From the NCBI GenBank assembly GCA_900155495.1, contig FTLJ01001357.1, positions 1-36,723 on the forward strand: a stretch of 36,723 nucleotides of DNA. The letters run 5' to 3'. A model generated the notes under the pieces. That model did not search any database, was not told the origin of the DNA, and saw nothing but the letters and a program-made list of their open reading frames with translations. The position numbers and the translations under genes are program-made. Source of the DNA: Porogramme epimiltina. Its lineage: Eukaryota; Basidiomycota; Agaricomycetes; Polyporales; Polyporaceae. The number at the start of each line of letters is the position of its first letter. Positions within the stretch are counted from its first letter, which is position 1. This document shows positions 19,995-31,932 of this stretch, piece after piece.

Positions 19995-22264
19995 ATGGTG
20001 AGTAGGATGTTTTGGTGACGTTAGTCAGTTTATAGCTAACGTGCCCATCCATCTTCACAGTCTCGCGCTAGTTCCAGTCTCAGTGGCTTCGGCCAAAGGA
20101 TGACCCCTCCTGCCCAGGAAAAGTGCGAGGACATTCCCTCAGAACTTCCATGGACTATCCCTACATGGGAGGCGAGTTTTTTTAGAACATAAACTTCGCC
20201 GGAACAAAATACTCATTCAGAGGACCATATACAGGAACTTTATAGGCAGTACGGAGGGCTGTACACAGCTGAAGAAAAGGAGCGCGCGTGGTCCGAGATG
20301 GCAGAGACAACGAAGAAATACAGTGATGAAATGGTCAGGCGATGGAAGGAAGAAATCGACACTCTCCTCGTATTTGTAGGAATTCAACTCTCAGCTTCCT
20401 GTTCCCAACTAACGGTTTGACCGCGTAAAGGCCGGCTTATTCTCGGCTATCCTCACTGCCTTCAATGTTCAATCGTATCTCCTCCTTCAACCCCCTGCAT
20501 CCGATCCTTCTTTAGCTCTTCTCGCGGCCATCTCTGCACAACTTGCCAGCTTCACTGCCAATGGTCCGTTCATAAATTCCACCCAACCTGGCTTCAATTC
20601 CTCCACCGCCTTATCTTCAGGCCCCTCGGCCCCGCTTTGGGCTGTCTGGCTTAATATAACATGGTTTTCTGGGCTCATCACCAGCCTCTCCGCCGCCGCC
20701 ATCGGCATCACGGTCAAACAATGGATCAATGAGTATTTGAATGGGATATCAGGGACGTCGCGAGAAATCGCTCGCCTTCGCCAGTATCGCTTGGACGGAC
20801 TCACCAAATGGCACGTCGGGGTGATTGTTGCCATATTGCCAATCCTTCTCCAACTCGCACTTGGGCTTTTCCTTGCCGGTCTCCTCATCCTCCTGTGGAG
20901 CCTCCACCCAGCAGTAGCGGGTGTAGCATCAGTCTTGGTCGGTTTACTCCTCTTATTCAGCGTCGGATCGACCATACTCCCACTCTTCTACCCCAGTTGT
21001 GCCTACCTTTCGCCCCAGTCTCTTGCTACTTTCTTCATATGGGAGCAGGCCAAGTTTTATTCGAAGTGCGCGTGGTATTCCCCTTGGTCACCATGGTTCT
21101 ACCTTCCGTTGCTTGTCGACGGATACTACCGACTTATGTCTTGGCTTACCACAGTCACCCAGTGGATTTTCTGCTCCTCCCGCGGCCCAAAGATGTCGAC
21201 GAACGCACGGCCCTTCCGGTACCACCACCGGCTACCTCTATGGAAGCTACGCCGTCCGCCTCTATCATGGCGTGGGCGAGAGCAGTTAGCAGTGTCCCGG
21301 TCTGGGGCTGAGCTTGATGCACATTTAGTAACCCAAGTATATACGACCACTATGGATCCGGCATGCCTTAACACGGCGGCGGCCTGCTTCACCGACCTTC
21401 CACCTCCATCCGTGCTACAGTGCCTTAACGCGTTTCATGCAGCCAACACGCGACATTGGGGCCTACGTCGCGATTGGCCAATGCCGTCGAAGCCCGATAT
21501 CTGGGCACTTGGCCTGTTCTGCTGCTTCTGGGAAAGTCGAGACGTCAAATTCGTTGGCAGTACGAGCTACAACAAGGTGAAATTGTGGATGCGGCGCGGC
21601 GTGCTACACCACCCGTTCTCATCGGCCACTGTAACGTCCGAATGGCTGCTCCACCTTTTCTCAAGGGTCAGCGACTCGGACTCCGACGTGGTTAACCAAT
21701 TCGCTGTCGGGACGATGCTCGACGACGCTATCGTGGCTCGCCGACCATTGGGACATGGCGTTCTATCCGGTGAGTGCACGAGAACCCAAAATAACGCCCA
21801 AAGCGCACTCATACGTACATGGCGGTATTCATGATACATAATCAGCGGCAAAATCTACGGAACGGTTTCTCAAAGAAGCGGCCAAGAATGTCATCGTTCA
21901 ACAACTGACGTACCTCAACCAGGTCAAAACACTTATTCAATGCGCGATACAACCTGGACTTCAAGACGCAGACCGTGCAGCGATTCGAAAGGCAGCCAGG
22001 AGCGCAATATCAGAGCTACCCAGGTTAACTCAGTTGGATGAATGGAAGGGGTCTCCGGAGTTCACTCTTCACAGCCTCATGTCTCTCCTGGCCGACCATG
22101 GCGAGGGCATCGTGACCGAACAAACGATCGGTTTGCTGGAAAGCCTGCTAGTCGCTCACGAACAGGACCCAACCCGACGATACATCATGTGGCGCATCCA
22201 CTCAAAATGGACAGAAGTTCTCGCAGACTTGAAATCCAACTTTTCTAGGTGGAATACTAATTAA
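19995..22264 (+). CDS. DUF6535 membrane protein, paralogue 1
   Basis: Five exons (19995-19997, 20061-20171, 20223-20375, 20431-21769, 21846-22264) give 674 aa. The family is DUF6535, of unknown function and common in Agaricomycetes. After a polar N-terminus come YSDEMVRRWKEEIDTLLVF, then about four membrane spans: about 85-107 (AGLFSAILTAFNVQSYLLL), 159-185 (LWAVWLNITWFSGLITSLSA), 218-246 and 249-274 (with LLILLWSLHPAVAGVASVLV between). A long soluble C-terminal region follows. The first coding exon is just the ATG, followed directly by GTGAGT. An alternative start is the in-frame ATG at 20100, in good context. Intron 2 appears to be GC-AG (20172-20222); a GT-AG reading (20176-20220) also keeps frame. 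Intron 3 has a classic AACTAAC branch site. Confidence 0.82.
20172..20222 (+). other. Probable GC-AG intron, DUF6535-1
   Basis: GAG|GCGAGT...TTCAGAG|GAC joins TIPTWE to DHIQELY in phase 0. The paralogue at 25980-28282 has GAG|GCAAGT...TTCGCAG|GAG at the same protein position, also in phase 0, which supports the GC donor. A competing GT donor four bases downstream (GTTTTT) is poor and has no in-frame counterpart in the paralogue. Confidence 0.55.
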
Positions 22265-22959
22265 GAGCATCTAGGTGAGAGTTTCAGCCTCCAGGCTCGC
22301 CTTGAAGGGAAATTAATGGTCCTCCCAACTTCCTCTCATCATTCAAGGGGCGACGTGCGAAGAGATAGACCTGCAAGGTGATGCCCAAACCCCGCGTTTG
22401 TGAAGAGGGCTTCTGAGGGCGCTGCCACTACCCTGCGTAGAGCCAAACCCGCCGCACAAAAACCTGTAGCAACACCGGCGACACCACCCTTTCCTACTGT
22501 GGACCGTGGCTCCATATTACGAGGAGCCCTCAGTGCGAGGCCCTAAACTCATACTGTAGTTCGCAGTGTGTAGGCGTCTTGATGGTGCTTTCGCATATAC
22601 GTATGCCTCCTCTAGACAGTACTGTACCATAGACTTCTCTCATGCCCTGACGTTTGATCTACATCATAATACCGTCTCGTGTTCCGTACGGTACGCTAAG
22701 TAAACCACACATCTAAAACCGAAGTCATATGTCGCGCTACACTCTGTATAAACAGAATCTCTACGAGCTTCGGTATCAGGGCTAGCAATGCCTGAGTGCC
22801 GGCGCTTTCGAAATTGGACTTTATTCAGTCGTAATAGTGCTACTTACTATTTACCACGATGATGACCCTTTACTATGAATTAGACGCCTGCGCTGCCCAA
22901 ACGCAGATTTCTTGACGCAATGGATCCGACTTTTGCACACCCCATTCACCTCTCCCGCG
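22265..22959. other. Intergenic spacer before DBP7
   Basis: This 695-nt spacer is noticeably less GC-rich than the rest of the window and contains several stop-dense stretches. It holds the DUF6535-1 3' flank and the DBP7 promoter. No ORF, tRNA or repeat is recognised. Confidence 0.5.
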
Positions 22960-25630
22960 ATGGACGACGGCCTCATCCTTAACCTCGATACTGGCGATAC
23001 TCTTTTAAGCAAAGTAGGACAGTCTAAAAAAGGTGGTCGTTGGACAGACAGGTGCGTGGCCCGCGAGCGTATACCAATTGGTCTCTCATACTCTGTAGGC
23101 TAAAGGCCAAACGAGTAGCGAAACGCAAGACTCGCCCAGACTCCGCTGCACCAAGCAAAGAAGACAAAACAATCAACACTGCTGACGCGAGGCCGTTGAA
23201 ACGTCCCCGGAAAACGCCGCGAGCCGTAGAGGAGCATGACCAGGAGCGTGCGGCCGCCCCTGCCTCTCGACCTCCCAACCAAATAATATCCTCACTCTTC
23301 ACCTCAAACCCCAAATTTGAGCAACCTCTTGCGCGCGCATCTTTGACGGCGAATGCAAAACCCAGCAATGCACCCCTGGATGCGTCCACTTTCTCAGGGC
23401 TCGGCCTTGACCCCCTCATAGTCACCCACTTGTCAAGTAAAATGTCCATCGCGCGACCGACATCAATCCAGCGCGCGGTACTCCCCGCACTTCTACCCAC
23501 CTTGGAAGACCCCGCTGCGCGCGACGTCTTCATTCAATCCCAAACTGGCTCGGGAAAGACCCTCTCCTTCCTACTTCCCATCCTCCAAGACCTCCTCCCC
23601 CTCAGCTCGCTCTCATACATCGACCGCTCGATCGGTACGCTCGCGGTGATCATCGCCCCCACGCGCGAGCTTGCGAAGCAAATTTCCGACGTCCTCGAAG
23701 CCCTACTCAAGCTCCGCCTACGGTCTCAAGAAGAGTCCGCCGAGGACTCCTCGGCCCCGCGCCTTACGCGCTGGTTGGTGTCCGGGCTGCTCACAGGCGG
23801 CGAGAACAGGTCGCACGAGAAGGCACGGCTCCGCAAGGGCGTACCTATCCTCGTCTCAACACCCGGCCGCCTCCTCGACCATCTGCAAAATACGTCATCG
23901 TTCAATATCGGCAAGTGCCGCTGGTTGGTTCTCGATGAGGCGGACCGGCTCATGGAGCTTGGCTTCGAGGAGACAATCCAGGGAATTTTGAAGGGATTGG
24001 ATGGGAGACGGAAGCTTGCGGTACAGGCGGTGGAGGAAGGGAAGAGTATTGACGTGGGTGGGTGGGATTGGAGCAGGAGCCGCAGGACAGTCCTCTGTTC
24101 GGCCACCATCCGCGAAGATGTCCAGAAGTTGGCCGGTCAGACTTTGACGAACCCTATGATGATCAAGGCCGTCGAGGCGGACAATCCGGCCCAAGACGCT
24201 CTAGCCGACCCTCTCAGCGGTCCAGCCGCAGGACAGAAGTTTACCCCTCCGTCGCAGCTCTCGCAGAAGTACGTGGTCGTCCCGCTGAAATTGCGACTTG
24301 TCACCCTCGTCGCGCTCCTTCGCTCGCTCCTCGCCCAATCGCAGAACAAGAAGGGGAACAAGATCATAGTCTTCCTCAGCTGCACAGACTCTGTCGACTT
24401 CCACTGGCACCTACTCGGGGGAACGTCCATGGGCGACGAAGAACAGTCCGGACCGCTTTCCGATTCCGATGACGGAGACGGAGATGACCAAGACCCGCAC
24501 GGTTCCCACGCAGGATCGAGCTCGGATGCGGAGACATCTAAGCCGTCCAAACGCGAGAAGGCGAAGAAGTCGTCGTCGTCATCAGGAGAACGCGTCGAGC
24601 TCCGGTCCGCACTCCTGCCCGACACCGCGGTCTACCGCCTCCACGGCTCGCTCCCGCTGCAGACGCGTCTCGCGTCCCTCAAGGGCTTCTCCGCCGTGCC
24701 CTCCGCGAAGTCCCCGGACGCGCCTGCGTCATCTATTCTTTTGTGCACGTCCGTGGCGTCACGCGGCTTGGACTTGCCGCTCGTCCGCGCCGTCGTGCAG
24801 TACGACCTCCCCACGGAGTCTGGCGCGACTGAGTACGTGCACCGTGTAGGGCGTACCGCCCGTGCGGGCAAGGGCGGCGAGGCGTGGAGCTTCGTCGCCC
24901 CGAGCGAGGCCGAGTGGGTCAAGTGGGTACAGGCGAAGATGCGGGGCGACACGGCCGAGGAGAAGGCCAAACCCACGGACGGGGAGGGGAGCGTGATGCT
25001 TGACGGAGTTTCGATGGAGAACGTCCTGAAGAAGGGCTTCGGCGGAAAAGGGAACGAGTACGAAGAGCGCGCAACGGAGGTGCAGCTGTCGTTTGAGCGG
25101 TGGGTGCTCAGGGACAAGCAGGTACGTCGCAGGTTCGATGACAAGTGCAATGTATTGGGCTGACGGATGCCGGTGTGCTTACACAGAACGCTGAGCTCGC
25201 CCGGAAGGCGTTTTTGTCACACATGCGCGCGTACGCGACGCACCCGTCGGACGAGAAGCACATGTTCCACATCCGCCATCTCCACCTCGGTCATCTTGCT
25301 AAGGCTTTCTCGCTCCGCGAGGCGCCGACGGCACTTAAGGGGCAGAAGTCCTCCAAGTCGTCTTACAGGTCGTCCAAGTCTCATTCGAGGCAGAAGGCTA
25401 CCGGCGTTGTCCCAACATCGACGTCAAAGTCGAAGAGGAGACACGGCCGGGACAAGGACGACAGCGACGGCGAGCACGATGTCGCAGACGCGGAGAAGCG
25501 GATGGAGAAGGTCGTGCGCGCCCAAGGACGGCTTACGAAGAAGGGCGGCAAGATGGTCAGCTCTGGAACGGACGAGTTCCAGATCGCGGGCGGGTACGAT
25601 CTGGAGAAACTCGCCAGTGTTCGGACATAG
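22960..25630 (+). CDS. DBP7: DEAD-box RNA helicase DBP7
   Basis: Three exons (22960-23051, 23099-25121, 25187-25630) give 852 aa. It is the DBP7/DDX31 family of ATP-dependent RNA helicases, nucleolar factors for 60S ribosomal subunit assembly. The N-terminus MDDGLILNL and the basic [11 protein letters not shown] stretch are family-like. Helicase motifs in order are a Q-motif region ([11 protein letters not shown]), motif I QTGSGKT, Ia PTRELAKQ, Ib [15 protein letters not shown] ([15 protein letters not shown]), [26 protein letters not shown], and [13 protein letters not shown] low-complexity acidic and Ser/Lys-rich insert lies between motifs IV and V (24450-24590). The C-terminal domain has [21 protein letters not shown], typical of this subfamily. 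The gene sits between two convergent DUF6535 paralogues. Confidence 0.95.
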
Positions 25631-25979
25631 GCCGTTCCGTAACTACCGTTTGTATTGTGTTGATATCATGTGTACTAGTCATTACACCACCCGAGAGAAG
25701 CTAGTACGGCAATTGCACCGTGTATGCAACGAGCCTTCCCTTCTATGCCTCTTGGTGACCGCCTCAAGTTATCGTAATCAAAACTGGCTCTACTAGGGTC
25801 GTTCTTTTTAAGGCTATATGAAAGTCTAGTTACAACCTCTTTAGTCCCCGAGTGAAGGCAAGGAATCGGATTCAGATGCGGGCGTGTTGGGTTCTAGAGG
25901 TAATGGTGGGGTAGGTTGGAATGGTGGTTCCTGAACAATGTTTGCGTTTGCTAGTCGTCTCGATTCTGCGGTCGCGTTC
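25631..25979. other. Convergent 3' spacer, DBP7 and DUF6535-2
   Basis: This 349-nt spacer holds both 3' flanks. On the minus strand, 25979-25841 stays open in another frame encoding a Pro/Ser-rich segment (EPPFQPTPPLPLEPNTPASE), so the DUF6535-2 end may be longer if an unrecognised splice or frameshift exists upstream. Confidence 0.4.
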
Positions 25980-28282
25980 TCAATTAAAAAGATCACAGGA
26001 AGGTTCAGGAATGTTCCGCGTACCATATTCGCTGGTGCTCCATTGCACGAAAGTGTCCACGAGGCAGCGAAGACCGTCCCTGAACGCCTCGCGTCGCTCG
26101 GGCGTATCGCCGTCCACATTGGTGGGAGGTTCTCGCTCGAGGGCGGCGAGAAGCCGCTCGAACGTATCGACGGTCTCCTGTTGTACGACGCCCGCTCCAT
26201 GTGCCGCCAAGCTGTGGATGAAGGGGAGCACCATGTCCGGGGGCGGCTGTTCCAGCCTCACCAGCGAGGGGAGTAAAGACACTGCCCATTTGGCCGTCCT
26301 TTTGATCGCGGCGCGGTCTGTGTCCGCGAGGTCGGGCTGCACCGAGCACAGGACGAGGATGTCCGTGCGGTACAGGTAGGTGTACATGTCTATAGTAGGA
26401 AGGCCAGACATCCGGACGAGCCGTTCTTGGGCGGCCTGAGCGACTGTGGGACGGACGCTCATCAGCATTTCGTCGAATGAATACCGGGGATGCGCCTGGA
26501 AGCCTACCAACTAGAACGCTCTTTCCTAGCGAGTACTTGCCCTCGATCGCGCCGCGAAGGAGCACTTTGGTAGTCTCGTAATTCTGGTGCTCGAACCTCT
26601 CCACAGTTTCCGAGAGTCCGTCCCTCGAAATCGCACAAAGAAGCCATTCTTGTACGGCCATCGAACCGGGGGACCACGAGGCGGTATTGTCGGCCCACAT
26701 GCACTGGTAAAACCATATAGGCAGGATGATGCTCCCAACGATGTCCCTTATGGAATGGGTTAGCGACGTGTTCATGGCAGCGAACACGGCCTCCGCCCAG
26801 ACCTCCGGCCTCGACGGGTGCGGCCACGAATCCGTCGAATCGACCGGCCGGCTGCCCCAACGGCGCGAATTCTGCCTATAAAAGACTTGGAAGCAGTCGA
26901 GGACGGATGCCGGAGGAAGGTCCGAAAGGCAGGCCACTGCCGTGTTGAGACGGTTGGGATCCATGGTCGTGGTGTACGCTTGGGTCAGCAGGTTTGCGTC
27001 CAGTTGGGTGGAAAGCGCCGTAGCAGTGAGCTGCTCTCGACCACGCCATGATATTGGGAGCGTCAGAGGTGAGTTTGGCCTAACAACCCACGCTGCGTCG
27101 AGTACTCGTCCATGCCACTGTTCGTATCGGCCCTCGAGTCTGTCAGATAACCAAAACAGGAAGGTGGTGTACGATGACTGGCACCAAGACCACCCTAATC
27201 TTGGAATGAACTTGATCTGCTCCCATACGAAGAAGACGCCGAGTGACTGGGGGGAAAGGTATGCGCAGTCGTGACGAAACAGCGGAAGAATAGTCGTCAC
27301 TACGCTGAATAAAAGGAGCAGCCCGACCAAGACTGAGGCCACACCGGCCACGGCAGGATGGAGACTCCACAGGAGGATGAGGAGCCCGGCGAGGAAGAGG
27401 GCGAGGGCGAGCTGGAGAAGGATCGGTAGGACGGCGACGATCGCGCCGACGCGCCATTTAATGAGCCCGTTCAGCCTGTACTGGCGGAGGCGGGTGGTCT
27501 CGCGCGACGTCCCTGATACCCCACTTTGGTATTCGTGGATCCATTGCTTTACAGTAATGCCGATAACGGCCGCGGAGAGGCTGAGGACGAGACCGGAGAA
27601 CCAAGCGATGTTGAGCCAAATGGCCCAAAGTGCGAGTGGAGGAGCAGCAGGTGCGGTAGTAGGGTCGAAACCAGGTACGGTCGAGTTGATGAATTGTCCC
27701 TGGGTGGTGAAACTGGCTAGTTGAGCCGAGATGGTTTGGAGGGCGGTTATGGTGGGATCTAGGGAAGATGGCTGTAGAAGGAGATACGACTGGACGTTGA
27801 ATGCGGTGAGGATGGCCGAGAACAGACCCGCCTGTTGTTCCCGGAAGCTGTTAGGCCGGATACAAGGGTTGTTAACGGCACCGCACTTACGAACACGAGG
27901 AGTGTGTCGATCTCCTCCTTCCAACGTTGAACAAGCTCGTCACTGTAGGACTTCACCACGTGCGCGGTTTCGGACCACGCAAGGTTCTTCTCGTCGTCCG
28001 TATACAGCCGTTTGCGCTGTTCCAGAAGCTCCTGCGAACGTTGAGTGAGCAGGTTGTGTGAACGAAACTACGCTTCTGGTCCACTTGCCTCCACTGTAGG
28101 CACTGTCCAGTTAAGTTTCCAATCTACTCCAACTTGCTCCTGGTCCGCTACCTCAGGGGAGGCATGTTCGCTCACCTGACGTCACAGCCATTGTAAATGG
28201 AGATGTGACCGTGGGTGGGTGAATACAAGCCTACCCGGTCAAGAAACTCACTCGTTGCCGCTGCCTGCACTGTCGATGCCAT
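25980..28282 (-). CDS. DUF6535 membrane protein, paralogue 2
   Basis: The exons used are 28282-28252, 28132-28089, 28031-27891, 27831-26508 and 26443-25980, giving about 667 aa. It matches paralogue 1 throughout: LNWTVPTVE, SDELVQRWKEEIDTLLVF, AGLFSAILTAFNVQSYLLLQ, SLSAAVIGITVKQWIHEY, LLILLWSLHPAVAGVASVLV, CAYLSPQSL and TTTMDPNRLNTAVACLSDLP. There are about four membrane helices and a long soluble C-terminus; the function is unknown. Two introns occupy the same position and phase as in paralogue 1 (after LLVF, and after SVLV/GVLS), and a third is GC-AG in both. The 5' end is the least certain part. The ATG at 28282 with a 119-nt interval removed (28133-28251, splittable at AG|GT) keeps frame; a shorter first intron that retains SEHASPEVADQEQ is also possible. 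The C-terminus could extend in another frame. Confidence 0.75.
28032..28088 (-). other. GC-AG intron, DUF6535-2
   Basis: GAG|GCAAGT...TTCGCAG|GAG joins TVPTVE to ELLEQRKRLYT in phase 0. GCAAGT is the textbook GC donor. No GT donor nearby restores the frame with an available acceptor. The paralogue at 19995-22264 has a GC-AG candidate at the matching place. Confidence 0.65.
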
Positions 28283-28544
28283 GACAATGTCGGCGTAGAT
28301 GATGGCCAAGGGCAAGAGTGCCTTGGTGGCTCAGTGAGGGCGCACAGCGCTCTACAGTCTCGGTACGCCGTCCATGAGGGAACCACATGACTTGTTGGGA
28401 GTAGAAGGTCGGGCGCTGAGGCCGAACTTGGACTGGAGGGGAGACGCGAGGCACGTGGACACAGCGCACAAGCGCGTCATCGCCGCCCCGGGACCCAGGA
28501 AGAGGCCGAATTGGAGAGCTCGCTGCAGCTTGTCTTGTCCGACG
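28283..28544. promoter_or_regulatory. Short divergent promoter
   Basis: Only 262 nt separate the predicted start codons of DUF6535-2 (minus) and the one-helix membrane protein (plus), so both promoters must overlap or be shared. No TATA box is obvious. Confidence 0.45.
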
Positions 28545-29556
28545 ATGGCCTCCCTCCCGCACACGCTCTGGCACCTCTACCTCGACACGCTCGTCAACTA
28601 CAAGCAGGGCTCCTGGGTCGCCAAGACAGCGTCCACATGCCGCGTCCTCGCCTTCGCCATCATCGTCCCCTTCGTCCTCCTCACGCTCCTTGTACGTCCC
28701 CGATCTCCCCTCCTTCCCCTCCCGCCGTTCACACCCCGCGCTCTAACCCACGCCGGATCTCATGCTGCGCCAACTCTGTCAAAACTCAAACTCTCCTAAT
28801 CCTTCTACCCCCCTTCCTGCGCCGCCACAGGACGTCGCCTCGTACGTGATCGCGCGCACCCTCGGCGTCATCGACGAGACCAAGGCCTCGACCGGCGGCG
28901 AGCACCTCCAGCAGAAGGACGCGCCTTCGATCGTCGTGCACCGCGACGGCGACGGCGACGCGGACACCGCGCTCGCCGCGTCCACGCCGCTCCCGCCCGA
29001 CAGCCCCGACGACTCCGACCCCGACGGGCTCCCGGGGAACCTCAAGCTCGCCGGCGTCGGCACCTTCTCCCCCGCGCCCTCGCAGCCCGCCTCGCCCACG
29101 CTCCAGCGCCGCGAGCTCCTCGCCGGCGGCGCGCACGCGCACGCGCACCTCAGCCCCCTTTCCCCCCTCGACGACGCCGCCACCGGGCTCTATACGTCCC
29201 CCGGGCGCCGCGGCGCGCGTGCGCGGGCGCACGACGGTCGGACGGGCGGCGCAGCGGCGGGAGAAGCCCCCGCCGAAAGGGGGGCGGAGGCGACCGACGG
29301 AGAGGGACGGGAACGGCAAGGGCAAGGGCAAGGGGCGCGGAGGGCCGCGCGCGGCTCGGCGGCCTCGACGAGCGGCAGCAGCGAGTCTTCCTTCGCGCTC
29401 GTGGACCGGGACTCTGGCTCTGGCTCGGACGACGCGGGCGTGCTGCTGCGCAGGCGGACACGGCGGACGGGAACAGGGCCCGCGGCGGACGCTGCCGCGG
29501 ACACAGACGCACATGCGTATGCTCAAGAAGACAGCGGCGCGGCGGCGTACCACTAG
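28545..29556 (+). CDS. Unknown single-pass membrane protein
   Basis: Two exons (28545-28691, 28831-29556) give 290 aa. The 139-nt intron (GTACGT donor, CCACAG acceptor) joins in phase 0 in the middle of a conserved-looking N-terminal segment: LWHLYLDTLVNYKQGSWVAK, a hydrophobic helix (VLAFAIIVPFVLLTLL), then DVASYVIARTLGVIDETK. The rest is predicted to be disordered. It is Asp/Pro/Ser-rich, then has an Arg/Gly/Gln-rich patch, a Ser/Asp-rich stretch and an Arg patch (LLRRRTRRTG). I do not recognise a family. The short ordered N-terminus plus helix suggests an ER, Golgi or vesicle membrane protein with a long disordered tail; this is inference. Confidence 0.7.
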
Positions 29557-29968
29557 GCCCCGCGTGCGTGCGCGCGACTCCGCCGCCGCCCCGTCCCGTC
29601 GGCCAGTCAACTAGGCTCAGGCCCGTGGGCACGCTCGCCCCCCGACCGTGGGCGCCGTCCGGGGGTGGCGGCGCAGGTGCGGGGCGGCGCGCGTGGCGCG
29701 AACGGACTGCACGCGCGCAGCGCGGGGACGGGGGGCGGCCAGGGCGTCATGGGACGCGAGGCGACTGCTCGATGCGGTAGCGCTTTCTGGGGCGGGTGAG
29801 ATTATACTGCTGTATTTTTATCGCTTGTGGGCTCGTACTCGTACACGGTGCGCAAAATACACTCGATGCGAGGGATCGCCATGCGTGCGTCAGGGTGCGC
29901 TCTGGCCCCATATGTCCGTCCGCCTCCCTCGCTCGCACCCTCGACGCCCCTGGCGAACCAGCACCGCG
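29557..29968. other. Convergent 3' spacer before ESA1
   Basis: This 412-nt spacer lies between two convergent stop codons. An AT-rich patch at 29800-29824 (TTATACTGCTGTATTTTTAT) probably serves 3'-end formation. No gene is seen. Confidence 0.5.

Positions 29969-31932
<1,964 letters not shown>

Noticed and set aside
25125..25145. GGTTCGAT resembling a tRNA T-loop
   Set aside because: It lies inside a DBP7 intron with no acceptor stem, anticodon arm or D-loop around it.
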